Below, piece by piece: positions 1 to 8,060 of a stretch of DNA of 13,207 nt (position 1 is the first letter of the stretch; each line of letters starts with the position of its first letter). Source of the DNA: CAYLMM01 sp964646035 (GTDB taxonomy: Bacteria; Krumholzibacteriota; Krumholzibacteriia; LZORAL124-64-63). Location of the stretch: the NCBI GenBank assembly GCA_964646035.1, contig CAZYDJ010000067.1:1-13207 (forward strand), written 5' to 3'. The notes under the pieces are model-generated. The model had not been told where the DNA came from. It worked only from the letters and a program-made list of their open reading frames with translations, and did not search any database. The translations under genes and the position numbers were made by a program.

Positions 1-1
1 G

Positions 2-784
2 CCCTTGCCGCTATGGTCGGCAGGCCCATGCCGGGAGGGCAGTGAATATGGAACGACCAACATCATGGGCACCCAGACGTTGCTCGAAGCGGCCCGCGCG
101 GCCGGAGTAGCCAGATTCCTGCAGGTCAGCACCGACGAGGTATACGGATCGCTCGGATCCGACGGCAAGTTTACCGAAGAGAGTCCCATCCGTCCCAATT
201 CGCCGTATGCCGCCAGTAAGGCGGCGGCCGATCTGATCTGCCGTTCCTATTGCCGCACCTACGGCATGCCCGTGCTGATCACCCGTTGCAGCAACAATTA
301 CGGCCCGTACCAATTCCCGGAGAAGTTGATCCCCCTGATGATAGCCAACGCCCTGGCGGATCGCAGGCTGCCTGTCTACGGTGATGGTCTGAACGTGCGC
401 GATTGGCTTTTCGTCGAGGATCATTGCCGCGCCCTCGATCTGGTCCTGCGGGAAGCCGATCCCGGTTCTGTCTACAACATCGGCGGCGACAACGAGATGC
501 AGAACATCCGGATCGTGAAGCTGCTGCTGGGAATCCTGGGCAAGGGCGAGTCCCTGATCGAGTTCGTGAAGGATCGGCCCGGCCACGACCGTCGCTACGC
601 GATAGATGCCGGCAAACTGACCCGTGATCTGGGTTGGGAGCCTGCCCATTCCTTCGCGGACGGCATGAAGGCTACCGTCCAGTGGTATCTCGACAACAAG
701 CAGTGGTGGGAGAAGATACTTTCGGGTGCCTATCGCGATTATTACGACAGCATGTATGGAAGCGGCGGGAGGCACGGAGCGTGA
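2..784 (+). CDS. rfbB: dTDP-glucose 4,6-dehydratase, 5'-truncated by the window edge
   Basis: Extended short-chain dehydrogenase/reductase that converts dTDP-glucose to dTDP-4-keto-6-deoxyglucose in the cytoplasm, the second step toward dTDP-rhamnose and other deoxysugars for surface polysaccharide. Visible family signatures are TDEVYG (about nt 130-147), the catalytic YAASK (206-220), RCSNNYGPYQFPEKLIP, GDGLNVRDWLFVEDHCRA and YNIGGDNE. The usual C-terminal tail is present, but the NAD-binding GxxGxxG N-terminus lies outside the window. The first 40 nt do not read like the family in this frame: the expected AESHVDRS stretch is better matched, imperfectly, in frame 1 (LAA..MVGRPMPGG), with the frame changing near the GGG at 37-39. 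The 5' edge is therefore either damaged or contains sequence errors. The TGA stop overlaps the GTG of the next gene. Identity is secure; the N-terminus cannot be judged. Confidence 0.93.
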   Translation, partial: PLPLWSAGPCREGSEYGTTNIMGTQTLLEAARAAGVARFLQVSTDEVYGSLGSDGKFTEESPIRPNSPYAASKAAADLICRSYCRTYGMPVLITRCSNNYGPYQFPEKLIPLMIANALADRRLPVYGDGLNVRDWLFVEDHCRALDLVLREADPGSVYNIGGDNEMQNIRIVKLLLGILGKGESLIEFVKDRPGHDRRYAIDAGKLTRDLGWEPAHSFADGMKATVQWYLDNKQWWEKILSGAYRDYYDSMYGSGGRHGA

Positions 785-1470
785 CGGTGATCCTCGATAT
801 CGGCGATGAAAGAATCATGCATCTCGATCCGGGAGCCGCTGATCGGCTCAGCGCCGGCGTCGTCGTCATCGACGGCGTGGCCGTCAGGGAAGAACCCGGT
901 GTCTGGGGCGAGACGGCCGAGGTGGCGGCAGGATTGCGCGTCGAGCATGCCGGGAAGGTTCCGAGCGCGATTCCCGGCCTGCAGGAGGCCCGGAATCTCT
1001 ACAAGTCATTCGGAATGGATCCGTCAAGGCATCGACCGAGCAGCGAAGCCCTTTTGCGGCGGGTGCTGAAGGGAAAGGATCTCTACCACATCAGCAACGC
1101 AGTCGACGTCTGCAATCTGGCCAGCCTCTTGTTCCTGCTGCCGATCGGAATGTATGACCTGGACCGGATAGAGGGCGACGCAGTACTTCGCGTCGGCGGC
1201 GAGGGGGAGGAATATCCCGGCATCCGCAAGGGGCCGGTCCATCTTGCCGGACGTCTGGGCCTGTTCGATGACGAGGGTGGATTCGGATCCCCAACCAGCG
1301 ATTCCGCCCGCACCTGTGTCAGTGATTCCACTACCCGGTTGCTCGCGGTGATCATGGCCACTGCGGCCTACTCGCCGGACAAACTCTCGGCGCACGTGAA
1401 CCGCCTCGGAGATCTGTTCGTCCGCTATTGCGGCGGCGGAATCACCCGCAGCGGACTGCTCTCGAGCTGA
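781..1470 (+). CDS. Stand-alone B3/B4 tRNA-binding/editing-like domain protein
   Basis: A 229-residue protein resembling the B3/B4 domain of the phenylalanyl-tRNA synthetase beta subunit (COG3382-like free-standing forms). In the synthetase this domain edits mischarged tRNA; the free-standing proteins may act in trans on aminoacyl-tRNA, but their role is less certain. Recognisable blocks are VPSAIPGLQEARNLYKSFGMDP, the RPSSEALLRRVLKG stretch, LYHISNAVDVCNLASL and a C-terminal SDSTTRLLAVIMA segment, matching the usual order of the domain. I chose GTG 781 because it forms a GTGA overlap with the stop of the upstream dehydratase (translational coupling) and the conserved region starts soon after. 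An upstream TTG at 634 in the same frame would lie inside rfbB and only adds a shadow peptide. The gene converges on the next one with a 4-nt gap and no visible terminator. Family assignment is good, function open. Confidence 0.82.
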   Translation: MTVILDIGDERIMHLDPGAADRLSAGVVVIDGVAVREEPGVWGETAEVAAGLRVEHAGKVPSAIPGLQEARNLYKSFGMDPSRHRPSSEALLRRVLKGKDLYHISNAVDVCNLASLLFLLPIGMYDLDRIEGDAVLRVGGEGEEYPGIRKGPVHLAGRLGLFDDEGGFGSPTSDSARTCVSDSTTRLLAVIMATAAYSPDKLSAHVNRLGDLFVRYCGGGITRSGLLSS

Positions 1471-1474
1471 GAAG

Positions 1475-2824
1475 TCATTCCAGGACGGCGAAATTTTCGC
1501 TTACCCAAGCGACGGCGGCGGCGCGATCGCTGAGTTCGCCTTCCAGTTGTGCAGTTTCGAGATCCCTCAGGATACTTCCCAGTATCGGGCCGGGCCGATA
1601 GCCCATTTCCAGCAGATCCCGACCGCGCAGAAGCGGCGGCGGCGCGAGTTCTTCGACCGCCAGTTCCGAGAGTTTAAGCCGGCAGAATTCATGATTCGTC
1701 AGATCCCCGTGGCTCGCCAGGCAGTCCAGGCGGTGCAGTTCGAGATGATCGGCGAAGTTCTCCTGTCTCAGGAATCGCTTCAACGTCGACGGTTTCATCT
1801 GCATCAAATCGATGAACCTGAGGTGCTGGGCGACCAGATCGGCGGCCTCTGCGCCGACATTCTTCGGGAATCGCAACCGCTCGGCGATAGCGAGGGTCAT
1901 CTCGGCCCCGATCTTGGCGTGACCGTTGAAACGGATGCGGTCGGTATGGTCGATCGTGGCCGGCTTCCCCACGTCATGCAACAGTACGGCCAACCGGAAA
2001 GCCAGGCTGCGGGGCGGTGCTTCGGCGAGCATGAGCATGGTATGCGTCCAGACGCATCCTTCGGGATGGAACTGCGGCGGCTGGGGGACTCCGTACATGT
2101 CTGCGGCCTCGGGCAGAACCAGATCCAGCAGACCGGTCCTGCGCATCATCTCCAGGCCGGCGACCGGATCCGGACCGGTCAACAGCCGGGCGAATTCTCC
2201 GCCGATCCGCTCGGCCGCCACCGAGCCCAGCATCTCCCTGCATTCTGATATCGAATCGAGCGTTTCAGGATCTATCACCAGATCGCATTGGGATGAGAGC
2301 CGCGCAGCCCGCAGCAGACGCAGGCCGTCCTCGCGGAATCTGGCAGCCGGGTTTCCGACCGTGCGCAGGATGCGGTTTCGGCAATCTTCCAGGCCGCCGC
2401 TGAAATCCATGACCAGCATATTCTCGGGATCGAGATAAAGAGAGTTGACAGTGAAGTCGCGTCGCCTGGAGTCGGCCTCGGGGCTGTCGGTGAAAGTCAC
2501 GGAGTCGGGATGCCGGCCGTCGCTGTATAGGCCCTCCTGCCTGAACGTCGCGGTCTCGACGGTCGTACCCGCTACGGAGATCATCATCACGCCGAATGAA
2601 GCGCCGACGAGGTTGCTGCCGGGAAAGATCTTCCCGATTCGTTCCGGCGGCGCGTCGGTGGCCACATCGAAATCACCGGGATCCAGCTTCAGAACCATGT
2701 CCCGGACCGCTCCCCCGACCAGGAAGGCCCGATGCCCGGCAGCCGAGAGCCGGCGAACCACATCGACAGCGGGTCCGGCCGAGGCGGGGATGGGAAGGTC
2801 CAGTTTTTTGGTGATCAGGGGCAT
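1475..2824 (-). CDS. CCA tRNA nucleotidyltransferase / poly(A) polymerase family with HD domain
   Basis: Class II nucleotidyltransferase of 449 residues that adds CCA (or A tails) to RNA 3' ends. The head domain has GGAVRD at 37-42 and the metal-binding DFD at 51-53. RRDFTVN follows at 121-127, and the conserved FREDGLRLLRAAR lies at 163-175. A downstream HD-type hydrolase domain includes H253, H261 and the HD pair at 283-284 (LLHDVGKP), as in the E. coli-type CCA enzyme, where it gives phosphatase/phosphodiesterase activity. Sequence alone does not separate a CCA-adding enzyme from a poly(A) polymerase or from a split A-adding/CC-adding system. The ATG at 2824 is preceded by GGAGGA (minus strand, + positions 2837-2842) at a slightly long 12-nt spacing. 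The 3' end meets the B3/B4 gene tail to tail. Confidence 0.9.
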   Translation of the reverse strand: MPLITKKLDLPIPASAGPAVDVVRRLSAAGHRAFLVGGAVRDMVLKLDPGDFDVATDAPPERIGKIFPGSNLVGASFGVMMISVAGTTVETATFRQEGLYSDGRHPDSVTFTDSPEADSRRRDFTVNSLYLDPENMLVMDFSGGLEDCRNRILRTVGNPAARFREDGLRLLRAARLSSQCDLVIDPETLDSISECREMLGSVAAERIGGEFARLLTGPDPVAGLEMMRRTGLLDLVLPEAADMYGVPQPPQFHPEGCVWTHTMLMLAEAPPRSLAFRLAVLLHDVGKPATIDHTDRIRFNGHAKIGAEMTLAIAERLRFPKNVGAEAADLVAQHLRFIDLMQMKPSTLKRFLRQENFADHLELHRLDCLASHGDLTNHEFCRLKLSELAVEELAPPPLLRGRDLLEMGYRPGPILGSILRDLETAQLEGELSDRAAAVAWVSENFAVLE

Positions 2825-2915
2825 CTCGATTTGCCGTCCTCCGGCGGGAGGGGTATCCTCGACCGCGTGCGGAACGAGTATTTCATATAACTCGAATCAT
2901 GGCCAGAGGTCTCAG
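2825..2915. promoter_or_regulatory. Divergent promoter region between the nucleotidyltransferase and M28 peptidase genes
   Basis: A 91-nt divergent gap. On the plus strand, TTGCCG (2831-2836) and TATCCT (2854-2859) are 17 nt apart. A better -10 match, TATAAC (2886-2891), lies in the only AT-rich patch but lacks a recognisable -35. A weak Shine-Dalgarno AGAGGT (2905-2910) precedes the peptidase ATG by 5 nt. No convincing promoter was found for the minus-strand gene. These are by-eye matches only. Confidence 0.35.
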
Positions 2916-4175
2916 ATGCGCGGACTGTTGTTGTTAGCCGTATTTTCAGCCGTATCGGCTTCGCCCTGCTTGGTCTGCGGCCAGTTGCCGGATCCCGATC
3001 CCGAAATCCTCATGCAGCGCGTGCGGACCCTCTCTGATCCCGGGCTGCTCGGCAGGGGCAACGGCACCGATGCAGCACTGGCAGCCGCGGACACCGTGGC
3101 GGCATGGTTCGCCGCTGCCGGCCTGGTCCGGCATCCCGAATTGGAGGGATGGTTCCAGGACTTCCCTCTGTCGGGTGACGAGTATCGAGGCCGCAGCGGG
3201 CGCAACGTGATCGGCTGGTTGCCCGGCCGCGGCGATCTGGCGGATCAGGTAATCCTGATCGGCGCTCATTACGATCATCTCGGAGTGATCGACGATCCTG
3301 ACGGAGGGCCGCCGCTGCTTTATCCCGGAGCTGACGACAACGCGTCCGGAGTCTCGGCGATGGTCGAATTGGCGCGAATTTTCGGTTCCACGGCGCAATC
3401 GCAGAGCAGCGGATCGCCCCGGCGTTCCTTGCTCTTCGCGGCATTCGCGGGCGAGGAGATCGGTCTCCAGGGAGCCCGGCATCTGGCGGCAGAATTTCCG
3501 GCAGGAGTCGTTCCGAAGGCCATGCTCAACCTCGACTCCATCGGTCGTCTGCGCAATTCCCGTCTCTATGTCGGGGGAGTAGGCAGCTCGCCTGGCTTTC
3601 GGGAACTGGTCGCCGCGGTCGCTGCCGAGTCGCGGCTCGACCCGCAGATGAGCGCCGGCGGTTGGGACGCCAGTGACCATGTGGCCTTTCTCGAGGTCGG
3701 AGTGCCCTCGTTGTTTTTCTTCACCGGGCCTTATATCGAATACCACACTCCCGAAGATCGATGGGAACTCGTCTCGGCGGCGGGCATGGCGAAAGTCGCG
3801 GTGACGGCGGTCGGAATCAGCGGTCGCCTGGCGACTGATTCGCAGCCGCCGGTATTCACGCCGGTCGGCTCCGATTCCGTTCCTGACTCGAGGGGAGCGC
3901 AGCAGCGCCGGGCCTGGTTGGGGGTGATTCCCGACTTCACCGAAGATGCGGGGGGCGTTCTTCTCGCCGGCGTCATGCCCGACAGTCCCGCCGCCGCTGC
4001 AGGATTGCGCAAGGGTGATGTCCTGGTTGAATTCGCCGGGATAGCTGTAGCCGATCTGCCGGGGCTGACCGTGCAGTTGCGCAGACACGAGGCCGGCCGG
4101 ATCGTGACGGTCGTGGTCGTCCGGCAAGGTGAACGCCTGTCGGTCGAGGTCACCTTGAAAAGGCGTCCGCGCTAG
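2916..4175 (+). CDS. Secreted M28-family metallopeptidase with C-terminal PDZ domain
   Basis: A 419-residue di-zinc aminopeptidase-like protein. It has an N-terminal signal peptide (hydrophobic LLLLAVFSAV, likely cleavage before about residue 23), so it probably acts in the periplasm or outside the cell. The M28 ligand set is complete: H118 and D120 in AHYDHLG, D140/D141 in GADDNASG, E180/E181 in GEEIGLQGA (general base and zinc ligand), D207 in NLDSIG, and H277 in YIEYHTPED; SDHVAF is also present. After about residue 325 a PDZ domain (WLGVIP ... GVLLAGVMPDSPAAAAGLRKGDVLVEF) probably binds substrate or a partner protein. The ATG at 2916 is chosen because the signal peptide starts there; the frame is open upstream to 2445 but only as an antisense shadow of the neighbouring gene. 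The stop lies in CTAG, shared with the convergent gene. The natural substrate is unknown. Confidence 0.92.
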   Translation: MRGLLLLAVFSAVSASPCLVCGQLPDPDPEILMQRVRTLSDPGLLGRGNGTDAALAAADTVAAWFAAAGLVRHPELEGWFQDFPLSGDEYRGRSGRNVIGWLPGRGDLADQVILIGAHYDHLGVIDDPDGGPPLLYPGADDNASGVSAMVELARIFGSTAQSQSSGSPRRSLLFAAFAGEEIGLQGARHLAAEFPAGVVPKAMLNLDSIGRLRNSRLYVGGVGSSPGFRELVAAVAAESRLDPQMSAGGWDASDHVAFLEVGVPSLFFFTGPYIEYHTPEDRWELVSAAGMAKVAVTAVGISGRLATDSQPPVFTPVGSDSVPDSRGAQQRRAWLGVIPDFTEDAGGVLLAGVMPDSPAAAAGLRKGDVLVEFAGIAVADLPGLTVQLRRHEAGRIVTVVVVRQGERLSVEVTLKRRPR

Positions 4176-5092
4176 GGCTGCGGATCCGGGGGCGGCGGAA
4201 TCCGGCACGGTTCTACGTGGGCCACGACCTCGAAGAGCTCGGTGGCGCTGTTTTCCAGGGCGGATTCCAGCTTGTCTGCGATGTCGTGACCTTCGGCCAC
4301 GCTGATCTCGGGATCCACGGCGATGGAGATATCGACTGAATAGACCGAGCCTCGTGGTCGGATCCTCAGGCGGGTCACCGATCGGACTCCCTCCACAGTC
4401 GCCGCGGTCCGGCGCACGTCAGCCACGAACTCATTGTCCGGCATCGTTTCGAGAACGATCATCGCGTTCTCCCGGAGCAGTTCCCAGCCCATCTTGAGGA
4501 TGAGCAGCGAGATCAGCATCGCGGCTATGCTGTCCAGTATCTCGATACCGGCCATCGCACCGCCGATTCCCACGACCGCCGCTACCGAAGACAGGGCGTC
4601 CGAGCGGTGATGGGCCGCGTTAGCCCGCAATGCCGGGGAGTGGTTGATCCGGCCCGAGGCATCCGTGTAACGGGCCATCGCTTCCTTGACGACTACCGAG
4701 ATGGCGGCCATCACCAGCGCCGGCGCCTCCGGCCTCACTGCTTCGCCGGAGATGATCCTGGCGAAAGCCTCGCGGCCGAGCAGGACGCCGGTAATGACCA
4801 GCAGCAACGAAACACCGAGGGCGCCCAGGGTCTCGTAATGCTGATGTCCGTATGGATGGTCCTGATCGGGCGGACGGGTGCTGGCTTTCAAGGCGAGCAG
4901 CACTCCGATGTCGCCGGCCAGATCGGACAGGGAGTGGACGCCGTCGGCGACCAGGGATGCCGAGCCGGCGCTGATACCGACGCCGATCTTGAACACGGTC
5001 AACAGGACGTTGCCGACCATGCCCACGAGCGTGCACATCAGGGGGCGCATGAAGCGGTTTACTGTCAACACTGAAGAGTCGCCGGCGGTCAT
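4172..5092 (-). CDS. Cation diffusion facilitator family metal exporter
   Basis: A 306-residue inner-membrane divalent-cation/proton antiporter of the CDF family. The N-terminal two thirds carry the transmembrane bundle, with putative metal ligands D50, H53 and D57 (ADGVHSLSD) and H161/D165 (HHRSD). Between them is the family loop DHPYGHQHYETLGA (78-91). The last ~95 residues form the cytoplasmic ferredoxin-like metal-binding domain (VEGVRSVTRLRIRPRGSVYSVD and a C-terminal VVAHVEP). HxxxD in both helices is common among zinc/cobalt exporters, but I would not name the metal. ATG 5092 has a strong AGGAAGGA Shine-Dalgarno a few bases upstream. It starts 13 nt after the stop of the acyl-CoA ligase, so the two are probably co-transcribed. 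Its TAG stop is the complement of the peptidase's TAG (CTAG at 4172-4175). Confidence 0.93.
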   Translation of the reverse strand: MTAGDSSVLTVNRFMRPLMCTLVGMVGNVLLTVFKIGVGISAGSASLVADGVHSLSDLAGDIGVLLALKASTRPPDQDHPYGHQHYETLGALGVSLLLVITGVLLGREAFARIISGEAVRPEAPALVMAAISVVVKEAMARYTDASGRINHSPALRANAAHHRSDALSSVAAVVGIGGAMAGIEILDSIAAMLISLLILKMGWELLRENAMIVLETMPDNEFVADVRRTAATVEGVRSVTRLRIRPRGSVYSVDISIAVDPEISVAEGHDIADKLESALENSATELFEVVAHVEPCRIPPPPDPQP

Positions 5093-5105
5093 CGGATCCT
5101 TCCTG

Positions 5106-6899
<1,794 letters not shown>

Positions 6900-6904
6900 G
6901 ATCG

Positions 6905-6956
6905 CTCCCCTCGCCGCGGCTCCTTGGGGGATCCTCGCGGCTTTCCCCCTGTGGGG
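6905..6956 (-). promoter_or_regulatory. Leader of the acyl-CoA ligase gene with mutually exclusive hairpins reaching the ribosome binding site
   Basis: On the minus-strand transcript four blocks follow one another: CCCC (+ 6953-6956), GGGGGA (6944-6949), TCCCCC (6926-6931) and GGGGAG (6905-6910), the last being the Shine-Dalgarno. Neighbouring blocks are complementary (1:2, 2:3, 3:4), so 2:3 pairing would free the ribosome binding site and 3:4 pairing would hide it. This is the layout of a translational attenuator, but short G/C runs arise easily in GC-rich DNA, so regulation is only inferred. Confidence 0.3.
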
Positions 6957-7037
6957 TTATGGGCGAATGAAAGGTCCCTACGCAAAGCCGGTTCGGCGTG
7001 AGGACCGTTGCAAGCTGGGCCTTTATAGCATTGACAA

Positions 7038-7066
7038 TTTTTATCAGCGTGTTGAACCTGTGTCAA
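7038..7066 (-). promoter_or_regulatory. Sigma70-like promoter for the acyl-CoA ligase/CDF operon
   Basis: On the minus strand a perfect TTGACA (-35, + 7061-7066) is followed after 17 nt by TAAAAA (-10, + 7038-7043) in the only AT-rich stretch of the divergent gap. Transcription would begin near 7031 and give a leader of about 130 nt. The same stretch contains a plus-strand TTGACA (7031-7036) without a good -10, and an inverted repeat GTTGA-N7-TCAAC (7051-7067) covering the minus-strand -35, a possible operator. Confidence 0.5.
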
Positions 7067-7103
7067 CCTCGCCACTCCGTATTCAAACCATGGGGAGATG
7101 GAG

Positions 7104-7910
7104 ATGAATATCCGCCGTTGCGCTTTCCGGGCCGTCTTGATAGCCGGCCTCGTTATGGCTGCAGCCATTGCCGCAGCCGAATTCGAGGACCTTCGCATGG
7201 AATGTCGCGATGCCTATGCGGCAGGAGATTTGGATACTTCCCGGAACGCCGCCGCCGCCGTACTCGCTGAGGCGCCGGGCGACTACGAGGCTTCCTGGAT
7301 GTTGGCGCGGGTGCTGATCGACATCGGCAACCGGGAGCAGGACGATAATGCCCGCAAGGCAGCCTACTCGGAAGCTGTCGAAAATGCCAGGACCGCTGTC
7401 GCGGCTTCTCCGGATGATACCTGGGGACATCACTATCTCGCCGCCGCGTTGGGGAAACTGGCCCTGACCGAGGGCGGCAAGAAGAAGATAGAACTGTCCA
7501 AGGAGGTTCGTGAAGAGGCCGAACTCGCAATTGAATGCGATCCGTCCAACGACAAGTCGCATCATATTCTCGGTCGCTGGAATCGTGAAGTGGCGACTCT
7601 CAGCCCTCTGCTCAAGCTCGCCGCGAAAGTAGTCTACGGCGGAGTCCCCAAGGGAGCGACCAAGGAGAAGGCCGTCACCCATTTCCAGGAAGCCATCAGG
7701 ATCAACCCGGAGCACATCAATCATCACCTCGAACTCGGGGTGACCTATATGAAGATGCAGCGCTACGAGGACGCCCTGCTCGAATTCCAGACAGTTGCTT
7801 CTCTCGAGAACAGTGATCCCAACGATTCCGACTACAAGGAAGAAGCAGATCGCCTGCTCGAGAAATGCCACAAAAGGCTGGGTAGGGGCGAAAAGGACAG
7901 TTCCCGCTGA
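7104..7910 (+). CDS. Exported TPR protein resembling the RMD/FAM82 family
   Basis: A 268-residue protein with an N-terminal signal peptide (about residues 1-24, ending AAIAAAE), then alpha-helical tetratricopeptide repeats, so it is probably periplasmic. The pattern W.LARVLIDIGN, an A..A...A repeat, KIELSKEVREEAELAIECDP, ILGRWNREVATLSPLLKLAA, then AVTHFQEAIRINPEHINHHLELGVTYMKMQRYEDAL matches bacterial relatives of the eukaryotic 'regulator of microtubule dynamics' (RMD/FAM82) proteins. In bacteria the function is unknown; protein-protein scaffolding is the usual TPR role. ATG 7104 is preferred over ATG 7098 because the GGGGAG at 7092-7097 is 6 nt upstream of 7104 but abuts 7098. The gene is divergent from the acyl-CoA ligase operon and 150 nt ahead of icmF, which has its own promoter. 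The C-terminus is hydrophilic. Confidence 0.82.
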   Translation: MNIRRCAFRAVLIAGLVMAAAIAAAEFEDLRMECRDAYAAGDLDTSRNAAAAVLAEAPGDYEASWMLARVLIDIGNREQDDNARKAAYSEAVENARTAVAASPDDTWGHHYLAAALGKLALTEGGKKKIELSKEVREEAELAIECDPSNDKSHHILGRWNREVATLSPLLKLAAKVVYGGVPKGATKEKAVTHFQEAIRINPEHINHHLELGVTYMKMQRYEDALLEFQTVASLENSDPNDSDYKEEADRLLEKCHKRLGRGEKDSSR

Positions 7911-7970
7911 TTTCCGGGAGCGTCCGGGCCGCTGCGCCGTATCGCATCTGCTGGAATCCGCAACACGGCG

Positions 7971-8000
7971 TTGCCTAGTGTCCGCTGTTGGGCTTATGAT
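7971..8000 (+). promoter_or_regulatory. Sigma70-like promoter for icmF
   Basis: TTGCCT (7971-7976) and TATGAT (7995-8000, five of six consensus positions) are 18 nt apart, giving a leader of about 55 nt. The -35 overlaps the right arm of an inverted repeat GCAAC-N5-GTTGC (7960-7974) that could be an operator. A second small inverted repeat GGCAG-N10-CTGCC lies at 8005-8024. The leader is too short to hold a cobalamin riboswitch. Confidence 0.45.
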
Positions 8001-8050
8001 GCACGGCAGCGGATGCGGACTGCCCGCGCCGCGACATGTCATTCCCTTGC

Positions 8051-8056
8051 AGGAGG
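8051..8056 (+). promoter_or_regulatory. Shine-Dalgarno that fixes the icmF start
   Basis: A consensus AGGAGG sits 4 nt before ATG 8061, which begins MPRRTDEQIRLRYVTAA, the normal start of IcmF. This rules out the longer open frame that begins at TTG 7971 inside the promoter. Confidence 0.85.
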
Positions 8057-8060
8057 ATCC

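Noticed and set aside
11..775. A 254-codon minus-strand open frame opposite rfbB
   Set aside because: Antisense shadow of a gene with clear dehydratase motifs.
2445..2915. Extension of the M28 peptidase frame upstream to 2445
   Set aside because: It would run antisense through the nucleotidyltransferase gene and place the signal peptide in the middle of the protein.
2946..4208. A 420-codon minus-strand open frame opposite the M28 peptidase
   Set aside because: Antisense shadow; the plus strand has all metal ligands of the peptidase.
7911..8060. Cobalamin riboswitch ahead of the B12-dependent icmF
   Set aside because: The likely leader is about 55 nt, too short, and no B12-box-like core was found in the gap.
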